From: Actinomycetes bacterium
GTDB lineage: Bacteria; Actinomycetota; Actinomycetes; Propionibacteriales; Propionibacteriaceae
Length of the DNA: 64,000 bases
Direction: 5' to 3'
Assembly (NCBI GenBank): GCA_023460935.1
Contig: JAEWOI010000027.1
Span: 62,001-126,000, forward strand
In this document: one piece after another, positions 15,931 through 22,260 of the stretch
Numbering within the stretch: the stretch's first letter is position 1
Layout of the letters: every line of letters begins with the position of its first letter
Notes under the pieces: generated by a model
Database searches by the model: none
What the model was told of the DNA's origin: nothing
Seen by the model: the letters and a program-made list of their open reading frames with translations, nothing else
Position numbers and translations under genes: made by a program

Positions 15931-15949
15931 CCCCCAAAGGGGAAGTGTG
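15931..15949. promoter_or_regulatory. Palindromic C/G-tract motif upstream of the TPR gene
   Basis: TACCCCCCAAAGGGGAAGT lies 8 bases upstream of the TPR-protein start. It loosely resembles the CCCCC-TTT-CGGGGG palindromes of the surface locus but lacks their GTC/GAC ends. It could equally include the ribosome-binding site of the TPR gene read on the minus strand (CTTCCCCTTTGGGGGG). Confidence 0.25.
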
Positions 15950-16091
15950 GCGGCGGCCAGCCCAATCCGCAAGAGCCACAATTGCGCGCTCACGGGTGCC
16001 GAAATACCTAGCCGGCATTTCATCACCGAGGCTTGTCGCCGCGACTTTGGCGGGCCTAACCTCCGATCACACCCCACCTGAGGATGGCACG

Positions 16092-16127
16092 ATGAGCCGA
16101 TCCGATCCGCCTGCGGCACTGCCGTGA
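16092..16127 (+). CDS. Possible 11-residue leader peptide overlapping the first injection-system gene
   Basis: ATG at 16092, behind GAGGATG, encodes MSRSDPPAALP and stops with TGA at 16125-16127. The GTG start of the next gene at 16124 overlaps it as GTGA. The next gene has no clear ribosome-binding site of its own, so translational coupling through this mini-frame is plausible. It may be chance. Confidence 0.3.
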   Translation: MSRSDPPAALP

Positions 16128-16525
16128 GTCTCGCCCGGCAGGCCATGGACGACGTCCGCCGGCACCTCGCCGACGCCGTTGCCCCGGCCGCTGTGGCCAC
16201 GTCCGGCGACGCCCCCGTCCTGCTCAGCCCCGCTGCGCTGGCCAGGGCCGGACGGTCGCGCCGCAACGGCTCGCTGCTCGATCTCGAGCTGACCGTTGCC
16301 GTGACCGTGACCACGGAGGATCCGCTGCCGCTGCTGGAGTCGCTGCTGGTGGCGGCAGAGACCTACCGGCACGTCGGCATCGGCCCCCTGCCTGCCGGGC
16401 GGGCGGGGCTCGGCTTCAGCATCGTGCTGCCCGTCGCCGTGCCCCTGCCGGAGCCCGAGGCGCCGGCGGTGACCGAGGTGGTCGTGGAGCTGCATCCGCA
16501 CCTGGCCCGAACCGAAGGGAGCTAG
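16124..16525 (+). CDS. Putative tail-terminator/cap-like protein of the contractile injection system
   Basis: A 133-residue protein with an N-terminal helix (ARQAMDDVRRHLADAV), then strands and a helix (LDLELTVAVTVTTEDPLPLLESLLVAAE) and further strands, a pattern like phage tail terminators or the N-terminal part of Pvc16/DUF4255 cap proteins. It immediately precedes the sheath gene, a position such proteins often hold in actinobacterial clusters. It is shorter than typical Pvc16. The GTG start overlaps an upstream mini-frame and lacks its own ribosome-binding site; ATG 16145 is an alternative. The functional call rests mainly on position. Confidence 0.55.
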   Translation: MSLARQAMDDVRRHLADAVAPAAVATSGDAPVLLSPAALARAGRSRRNGSLLDLELTVAVTVTTEDPLPLLESLLVAAETYRHVGIGPLPAGRAGLGFSIVLPVAVPLPEPEAPAVTEVVVELHPHLARTEGS

Positions 16526-16527
16526 TC

Positions 16528-17805
16528 ATGGTCAACTACCGCGCCCCGGGCGTGTACGTCGAGGAGGTGCCCAGCGGGGCGCGCATGTTCGGCCGCGCCG
16601 GAACCTCGAGCGTCGGGGTCATCGGAGTGGCGCCCAAGGAGGACGCCCCGAGCAACACCGTGGTCACGATCGACAACTGGAGCCAGTTCGTCCGGATCTT
16701 CGTGGGGGACGCCACCACCGGCACCCACCTGAGCACCGCTGTCCACGGCTATTTCCTCAACGGCGGCAACCGCGCCTACGTGGTGAACCTCGGCAGTGCC
16801 GGGACGCTCGCAGGCAAGGGCAACGATCCGGGCGCCCTCGCCCTGCTGGAGGCCATCGACGACGTGGCGATCGTCTGCGCGCCGGGCTACACCGACCCGG
16901 CCAGCCACGACGCGCTGATCGCGCACTGCGAGCACCCGTTGCGCCAGGACCGGATGGCGATCCTCGACCTGATCGAGGACGTGGACGACGTCGGCCGGCT
17001 GCTCGAGGTGGCCACCGCAGGGGCTCCGGCCCGCACGGCCAGGGCCGAGGCTGAACCGGCGGCCGAGGGCGAGGGCGGCGAGGCGTCAGCACCGGCACCG
17101 GCACCGACGCCACGGTCGGCCCCGGCCGGTGCGGCTGCCGGGCCGCCGCGGTCGAAGGACGGCTACGCCGCCACCTACCACCCGTGGCTGGTGGTGATCG
17201 ACCCCGTGTCCGGGGAGAAGGTCACCGCCCCTCCGTCGGGGCACCTGGCGGGAGTGTGGGCGCGCACCGACGCGACCAGGGGCGTGCACAAGGCGCCGGC
17301 GAACACCAACATCGCCGGCGTGATCGACCTCAAGTCCCGGGTCAGCAAGGGCGACCAGGAACTGCTCAACCCCGCGGGGATCAACTGCATCCGCTACTTC
17401 ACCGGCGACGGCATCCTCGTCTGGGGCGGGCGCACCCTTGCCGCGGAGGCCAGCGAGTTCCGCTACATCAACGTCCGCCGGCTGACCAACATGATCAAGG
17501 AGTCGGTGCTCGACGGCACCCGCTGGGCGGTCTTCGAACCCAACCACCACCCGCTGTGGGCAGCCCTGCGCCGAGACGTGAACGCCTTCCTCACCAACGT
17601 CTGGCGCGACGGCGCCCTGGTGGGCACCACGCCGCAGGAGGCGTTCTTCGTCAAGTGCGACGCCGAGACCAACCCGCCGGAGGTGCGGGACGCGGGGATG
17701 GTCGTCACCATCGTCGGGATCGCGCCGGTGAAGCCGGCCGAATTCGTGGTGTTCCAGCTGATGCAGTCGGCCGACCAGCCGGCCGCCGAGAGGTCGGAGG
17801 CCTGA
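16528..17805 (+). CDS. Contractile injection system sheath protein
   Basis: A 425-residue sheath subunit. The N-terminal YRAPGVYVEEVPSG is the hallmark of phage and injection-system sheaths and forms the extended arm that weaves subunits together. The C-terminal domain (about 320-420; FRYINVRRLTNMIKESV, WAVFEPN, LTNVWRDGAL, VKCDAETNP) is the conserved sheath core. Residues about 164-210 are an Ala/Pro/Glu low-complexity insert between the two halves. One sheath gene is present, unlike the two or three of PVC or Afp. It starts with ATG two bases after the preceding stop and is followed directly by the tube gene. Contraction of this polymer would drive the inner tube outward. Confidence 0.95.
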   Translation: MVNYRAPGVYVEEVPSGARMFGRAGTSSVGVIGVAPKEDAPSNTVVTIDNWSQFVRIFVGDATTGTHLSTAVHGYFLNGGNRAYVVNLGSAGTLAGKGNDPGALALLEAIDDVAIVCAPGYTDPASHDALIAHCEHPLRQDRMAILDLIEDVDDVGRLLEVATAGAPARTARAEAEPAAEGEGGEASAPAPAPTPRSAPAGAAAGPPRSKDGYAATYHPWLVVIDPVSGEKVTAPPSGHLAGVWARTDATRGVHKAPANTNIAGVIDLKSRVSKGDQELLNPAGINCIRYFTGDGILVWGGRTLAAEASEFRYINVRRLTNMIKESVLDGTRWAVFEPNHHPLWAALRRDVNAFLTNVWRDGALVGTTPQEAFFVKCDAETNPPEVRDAGMVVTIVGIAPVKPAEFVVFQLMQSADQPAAERSEA

Positions 17806-17806
17806 G

Positions 17807-18289
17807 ATGAGCGTGCAACCGGGTGCGGCCGCGGCGCCGGGTGTCCCCCAGGACCCCTACCGGGCCTACAACTTCAAGTTCGAGATCAACGGCACCGTCC
17901 AGGGCCACTTCGTCCGCATCGACGACCTCGGCTTCAAGCTGGAACGCATCCTCTACCGCGCCGGCGGCGAGCATGCCCAGGTGCGTTCCATCCCCGGTCG
18001 GGTGGAGTACCAGCCGGTGACCCTGCGCTACGGCCTCACCGACTCCACCGAGATGGTGCGCTGGCTGTTCAAGGCTGCCGAGGGCAGGGTCGAGCGGCTG
18101 AACGTCTCGATCGCGATGCTGGACGACAGCAGCTCGCGCGAGGTGCGGCGCTGGAACCTGATCGCGGCCTGGCCGTGCGAGTGGCACGGGGCCCAGCTCG
18201 ACGCCCTCGGCAACGAACTCGCGATCGAGTCGCTCACCCTTGCCTACGACCGGCTGGAGCTCGACGATGCCTCGGCTCCGGTGGCGTAG
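17807..18289 (+). CDS. Inner tube protein (T4 gp19-like)
   Basis: A 160-residue protein of the gp19/Hcp-like tube family: YRAYNFKFEINGTVQGHFVRIDDLGFKLE, GRVEYQPVTLRYG, STEMVRWLF, WPCEWHGAQLDALGNELAIESLTLAYD. Its hexamers stack into the tube inside the sheath. The start overlaps the sheath stop (TGAGATG region), and its own end is overlapped by the start of the Pro-rich gene. A single tube gene is present. Confidence 0.95.
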   Translation: MSVQPGAAAAPGVPQDPYRAYNFKFEINGTVQGHFVRIDDLGFKLERILYRAGGEHAQVRSIPGRVEYQPVTLRYGLTDSTEMVRWLFKAAEGRVERLNVSIAMLDDSSSREVRRWNLIAAWPCEWHGAQLDALGNELAIESLTLAYDRLELDDASAPVA

Positions 18290-19265
18290 CCGGCTGTCCC
18301 ACCTGCTCCGGGCCATCGCTGAGCGCCTCGACCCGGAGCGTCCCGGCGCGTCGGGAGCGCCGGACTTCTGGCTGGCGCGGGCGCGCACCGGGCGACCGGT
18401 GGGCACCGGCCCGGCGGCGGCTGCCGGCCGACGGGCGTCCGGTTCGGCACGCTTCCCGGCCCAGCCGCCCGAGCCGACGGAACCGGACCCCCCGCCCGAG
18501 CCACCTCAGCGACCGGCGAGGCGGCCAAGGGCCGGCGGACGGCCCTTCGGGACGGTCCGTCCGCAACCTCACCAGCGTCCCCGGGGACGGGAGCAGGCCG
18601 AAGCGCACAGCCGGCCCGACGGCACGGCTCGCCCGCCGGCCCACCAGCCTCCTGATGGGCCGGAGGGGCGGTGGCCGCCCGAGCCTCCTCAGCGTCCCAG
18701 CGAACCGGAAGCGCACAGCCGGCCCGACGGCACGGCTCGCCCGCCGGCCCACCAGCCTCCCCGGGGGCCGGAAGCTGGCAGGACTACCGAGCCTCCTCAG
18801 CGACCCGGCGAACCGGAACCACACAGCCGGCCCGTCGTGACGGTTCGCCCGCCGGCTCACGAACCTCCCCGGAGACCTGAGGTGAGGCGGGCTCACGAAC
18901 CTCCTCAGCAACCAGGCGAACCGGAAGCGCACAGCCGGCCCGTCGTGACGGTTCGCCCGCCGGCCCACGAACCGCTGCAAGGGCGGCCGGAGGTGGCGCG
19001 GGCCCACGAACCTCCCCAGGCACCGGAGTTGAGGCGGGCCCACGAACCTCCTCAGTCGCCGGACCCACTGGACCCGCGCGGGCCGGGCCGGGTGCGGCTC
19101 GCCGGCCGGCCGCGGCCGGACGAGCCACACCCCGTTCCGGCGGTCCTCCCCGCCGACCTGTGGCCGGACCTGCCGCAGCGGCTGCCGGCGGTCCCGGTAG
19201 CTGTGCCGGCGCCGGTGCAGGTGGCGCGCTGGCAGCGGCTGAGCGCTGAGCAGGCGGCGACCTGA
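18267..19265 (+). CDS. Proline-rich tandem-repeat protein of the injection-system cluster
   Basis: About 332 residues. The N-terminus (PRLRWRSRLSHLLRAIAERLDP) is a basic amphipathic helix; the middle is disordered and Pro/Arg/Glu-rich; the C-terminus (WPDLPQRLPAVPVAVP, VARWQRLSAEQAAT) is more ordered. Four units of 36-37 residues, each starting E[AP]HSRP and containing RPPAH[QE]PP and EPPQ, lie at about residues 112-256. It sits between tube and LysM-type tube protein, where Afp6-like small proteins occur, and overlaps the tube gene by 23 bases. The ATG at 18267 is chosen over 18240 because it reduces overlap and starts a clear helix. Function is unknown; a linker or tube-to-spike adaptor is a guess. 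Confidence 0.75.
   Translation: MPRLRWRSRLSHLLRAIAERLDPERPGASGAPDFWLARARTGRPVGTGPAAAAGRRASGSARFPAQPPEPTEPDPPPEPPQRPARRPRAGGRPFGTVRPQPHQRPRGREQAEAHSRPDGTARPPAHQPPDGPEGRWPPEPPQRPSEPEAHSRPDGTARPPAHQPPRGPEAGRTTEPPQRPGEPEPHSRPVVTVRPPAHEPPRRPEVRRAHEPPQQPGEPEAHSRPVVTVRPPAHEPLQGRPEVARAHEPPQAPELRRAHEPPQSPDPLDPRGPGRVRLAGRPRPDEPHPVPAVLPADLWPDLPQRLPAVPVAVPAPVQVARWQRLSAEQAAT
18600..19034 (+). repeat. Tandem 108-bp coding repeat, four copies
   Basis: Units begin at 18600, 18708, 18816 and 18924. Units 1 and 2 share an identical first 53 bases; units 3 and 4 are more alike to each other (both carry CGTCGTGACGGTTCGCCCGCC). All stay in the reading frame of the Pro-rich protein. The pattern indicates recent unit duplication. 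Confidence 0.85.
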
Positions 19266-19266
19266 C

Positions 19267-20016
19267 ATGGAACGGGTCGCGTTCCTGATCGAGGAGACCG
19301 GGGAGCACATCGGGTGCCTGCTCAACCCGGAGACGGTCGTCATGACCAGGACCGCGGGGGTGGAGCCGCGCCGCTCCTCCGGGGGCCGCCTCACCGGTGC
19401 CGGCCTGGCCGACGACCCGCTGATGTTCACCGGAGGCGGCCGCACGGAACTCAAGCTCGACCTGCTGTTCGACGTCGACCTCGCACCCAGCCACGTCGAG
19501 GTGAGCGACGTGCGCCAGCTGACGCGGGCGATCTGGGCGCTGGCGGAGAACTCGGCGGAGGTCGACCGGCAGGTGCGGCCCCCACTCGTGATGCTGCTGT
19601 GGGGGCTCGCGTGGTCGATCCCCGGAATCATCACCGAGGTGGCGGAGAGGTTCGACCGCTTCGGGCCGGACGGCTCCCCGCTGCGGTCGTGGCTGCGGCT
19701 CACCTTCGTCCGGGTGGGCACCGCTGCCGACCGGGAGGGCGGCGAGGCGTTCGAGCTCGCCCAGCGCCTGCCACCCGTCGACCTGACCGCGCCTCCGGTC
19801 GCGTCCCTGCCGGTACCCGGCGACGGCAGCGACCCGGACGCCACCGCGCCGGTCGAGGAGGCGACCATCGACCCCGCGCGGCTCGGCCTGCTGTCGCTCG
19901 CCGCCTTCGGCAACGAGCTGCAGTGGAAGGAACTGCTCACCTACAACGACATCGACGACCCGTTGCGCTTCCGCGGCCCACTGGCCGTGCCGCCCTCAGG
20001 GGAGGGCCCGAGATGA
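19267..20016 (+). CDS. Contractile injection system tube/baseplate protein, Afp7-like with LysM-type end
   Basis: A 249-residue protein of the CIS tube-initiator family. The N-terminal part reads VAFLIEETGEHIGCLLNPETVVMTR, then GGGRTELKLDLLFDVDL, VRQLTRAIWALAEN, PPLVMLLWG and RFDRFGPDGSPLRSWLRLTFVRV, typical of Afp7/PVC7-like proteins that join the tube to the spike. The C-terminal LQWKELLTYNDIDDPLRFRGPLAVP resembles a LysM-like module. It starts one base after the previous stop and overlaps the next start as ATGA. Confidence 0.88.
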   Translation: MERVAFLIEETGEHIGCLLNPETVVMTRTAGVEPRRSSGGRLTGAGLADDPLMFTGGGRTELKLDLLFDVDLAPSHVEVSDVRQLTRAIWALAENSAEVDRQVRPPLVMLLWGLAWSIPGIITEVAERFDRFGPDGSPLRSWLRLTFVRVGTAADREGGEAFELAQRLPPVDLTAPPVASLPVPGDGSDPDATAPVEEATIDPARLGLLSLAAFGNELQWKELLTYNDIDDPLRFRGPLAVPPSGEGPR

Positions 20017-21503
20017 GGGCGCTGGCCGGGCTCCCTGAGCTGATCGTCACCCTCGCCGGGCGCCGCCTGGCCGCCGCGGACGCCGCGGCGATCATCTCCA
20101 TCCGGGTGCGGACGGCTCTCGGCCAGCCGGCCCAGTGCCAGCTGTGCTGGGCCGCCGAGGGCCGCTTGGGAGTGGATCCCGCCGTCGGCGACGCGCTGAA
20201 GGTGGAACTCGGCGGCCACCGCCGGGCGTTGTTCGCCGGTGAGGTGACCGTCGTGGAGTACGGCTACGCAGCCGACACCGGCCGGCAGCTGCGCGTCCGC
20301 GGCTACGACGCGCTGCACCGGCTGCGCAACCGGCGATCGAGCCGGCTGCACTCCGACGTCGACCTCGCCGCACTGGCCACCGCTCTCGCCGCAGGCACCG
20401 GGCTGGGGGTCGAAGCCCCCGGGCTCCACCTGGGTGAGGTGTATCAGTGCGGCCGCTCGGACCTCGACCTCCTCGTGGAACAGTCCGCAAGGGCCGGCCG
20501 CTACCCGGTGGTGCTCGACGACACGCTGCGGCTGGCCGACCTGGCCGGCGAGGGCGAACCGGTGGAGCTCACCTACGGGGCGCAGATCCACTCCGCAGAG
20601 GTCGAGGTCAGCGGCGAGCCGGCGTTCCGGTCGGCGGAGGTGTCGTGGTGGCAGCCGGTGGACGCTTCGTCCGGGGAGGAGGCTGCCACCGATGCCAGGT
20701 CGGGCGCTGCGGTCAGGGCCGACGCAGCCCCCGACCGGGTGGGCGGGGGCGGTGCCATCGTCCGGCTCGACGACCTGGCCCCCGCCGGGGAGCTGGCCCA
20801 GGCGGAGCTGGACGCCCGCAGGGCCGCAGAGGTGACCGCGACGGTGGTCGCGGACGGCGACCCCGAACTGCGGGCCGGCGCCCGGATGAGGCTCACCGGG
20901 CTGCGCGGCACCCTTGAGGGCACCTACCCGATCACCGAGGCCGTGCACGAACTCAGCGCGCTCGGCTACGAGACCACCGTGTCTTCGCGGCCACCCGCCG
21001 GCCCGCCGCCACGCCCGCCGGACCAGGTGACGCTGGGGGTGGTGGTGGACGCCGCCGACCCGAACGACCAGGGCCGGGTGCTCCTGCGGCTGCCCGCCTA
21101 CGCCGGCCTGACCACCGGCTGGGCTCCGGTGCTGCTGCCGGCAGCCGGGGCGGACAAGGGGGTGGTGGCGCTGCCCGCGCCGGACGACACCGTGCTGGTG
21201 CTGCTGCCGGGTCGCGACCCCGCGCACGCCGTCGTGCTCGGCGGCCTCTACGGCAGTCTCAACCCGCCACCGGCCGGGGCTGCCGAGCGCGACCGGACCA
21301 TGCTGCTGCGCACGGCGGACGGGCAGCAGGTGAGCCTGGACGGGGTGAACCACGAGATCCGGCTCACCGACGGCCGCGGCTCCGAGGTCGCGCTGACGCC
21401 GAGCCAGTTGCGGATCACCGCAGCCACCGACCTGCTGATCGAGGCGCCCGGGCGCGCCCTGCGCGTGCGGGCAAGGACCGTCGACTTCGAGGAGGCATCG
21501 TGA
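20013..21503 (+). CDS. VgrG/gpV-like spike protein
   Basis: A 496-residue spike. Residues 1 to about 330 resemble the gp27/gpD-like hub (PELIVTLAGRRL, VGDALKVELGG, ALFAGEVTVVEYGYAADTGRQLRVRGYDALHRLR, YQCGRSDLDLLVEQSARAGRY). About 339-416 form a gp5-type OB fold (VTLGVVVDAADPNDQGRVLLRLP, GWAPVLLPAAG, PDDTVLVLLPG, AVVLGGLYG). The tail (MLLRTADGQQVSLDG, EIRLTDGRGSEVALTPSQ) is the start of a beta-helical needle. The start at 20013 forms an ATGA overlap with the previous stop. It punctures target membranes with the spike tip encoded next. Confidence 0.92.
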   Translation: MRALAGLPELIVTLAGRRLAAADAAAIISIRVRTALGQPAQCQLCWAAEGRLGVDPAVGDALKVELGGHRRALFAGEVTVVEYGYAADTGRQLRVRGYDALHRLRNRRSSRLHSDVDLAALATALAAGTGLGVEAPGLHLGEVYQCGRSDLDLLVEQSARAGRYPVVLDDTLRLADLAGEGEPVELTYGAQIHSAEVEVSGEPAFRSAEVSWWQPVDASSGEEAATDARSGAAVRADAAPDRVGGGGAIVRLDDLAPAGELAQAELDARRAAEVTATVVADGDPELRAGARMRLTGLRGTLEGTYPITEAVHELSALGYETTVSSRPPAGPPPRPPDQVTLGVVVDAADPNDQGRVLLRLPAYAGLTTGWAPVLLPAAGADKGVVALPAPDDTVLVLLPGRDPAHAVVLGGLYGSLNPPPAGAAERDRTMLLRTADGQQVSLDGVNHEIRLTDGRGSEVALTPSQLRITAATDLLIEAPGRALRVRARTVDFEEAS

Positions 21504-21832
21504 AGCTCCTGGTACTGCCCGGGGTGCTGCGCTGCGGGCACGACGGCAAGGTGGCGAACGTCGCCGCCCAGCACTGGGTCCGGGTCGCCGGGGACCCAGT
21601 GCTGGTCGCAACCGACCCGGAGGGCAGGCAGATCTCGATGTGTCCCAACATCAGCACCAACACCAAACAGTGCAACCAGACCCTCGCCGTCGTCCGCGGC
21701 TACTCGACCTTCGTCCGGATCGACGGCCGGCAGGTGTGCCTCGACTCGGTGGACGGCTTCACCGACGGCGTGCCGCCCTCGCACTACACCGTCCGCGACC
21801 CGGGCCAGCAGCTCGTTGGAGCGAGTTCATGA
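21500..21832 (+). CDS. Putative spike-tip (PAAR-like) protein
   Basis: A 110-residue protein in the place of the PAAR-type spike-tip gene (Afp10 position) between spike and gp25. It has four cysteines and a histidine arranged as CGHDGKV near residue 12, then MCPN, QCNQ and VCLD, which could bind one metal ion as PAAR tips do. GTG start overlaps the spike stop. Sequence identity to classical PAAR (Pro-Ala-Ala-Arg repeats) is not visible, so the call rests on position, size and Cys/His pattern. Confidence 0.6.
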   Translation: MKLLVLPGVLRCGHDGKVANVAAQHWVRVAGDPVLVATDPEGRQISMCPNISTNTKQCNQTLAVVRGYSTFVRIDGRQVCLDSVDGFTDGVPPSHYTVRDPGQQLVGASS

Positions 21833-22260
21833 CCGGGGCCAGGTACCGCGCGGCGGCGTTCGTGCTCCCGGGCTTCGACACCGGGCCGGCCGGCCTGCGC
21901 CTCGACCCGCGTGGCCGCCTGGCCACGGTCACCGACGCGGCCTCCATCCGGCAGGCGCTGTTGCTGCTGCTGTCCACCCGTCCCGGCGAACGGGTGAACC
22001 GGCCGGCCTACGGGTGCCACCTGTGGCGGCTCGCGTTCGCACCTGCCGACGACACCACCGCTGGCCTTGCGATCCACTACGTCTCCAGGGCGGTGCAGCG
22101 CTGGGAGCCGAGGGTGCTGGTGCTGGAGGTGACCGCAGGGGTGCCGGCCGACGACCCGGCCGTCCTCGAGGTCCGGCTGCGTTACCGGGTGAAGGCCACC
22201 CAGCGGGAGGACGAGGTGGCAGTGGCGGTGCCCGCCCTGGACACCGGGGGCAGGTCATGA
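21829..22260 (+). CDS. Gp25-like baseplate wedge protein
   Basis: A 143-residue protein of the gp25/GPW family: VTDAASIRQALLLLLSTRPGERVNRPAYGCHLWRLAFAP carries the conserved core with the RPGER and P-x-G-x2-L signature, followed by AIHYVSRAVQRWEPRVLVLEVTAG. It nucleates sheath polymerisation on the baseplate. ATG at 21829 overlaps the preceding stop (ATGA), and its own stop overlaps the next start. Confidence 0.92.
   Translation: MTGARYRAAAFVLPGFDTGPAGLRLDPRGRLATVTDAASIRQALLLLLSTRPGERVNRPAYGCHLWRLAFAPADDTTAGLAIHYVSRAVQRWEPRVLVLEVTAGVPADDPAVLEVRLRYRVKATQREDEVAVAVPALDTGGRS

Noticed and set aside
15931..15949. Ninth member of the surface-locus palindrome family upstream of the TPR gene
   Set aside because: It shares the C5-TTT-G5 core but lacks GTC/GAC ends and is unpaired, so it is listed only as a weak motif.
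18600..19034. CRISPR-like array
   Set aside because: The repeats are contiguous, in frame and coding, without spacers.
18234..19940. A 568-codon minus-strand frame over the Pro-rich repeat gene
   Set aside because: The 108-bp coding repeats keep antisense frames open; the plus-strand frame overlaps its operon neighbours correctly.
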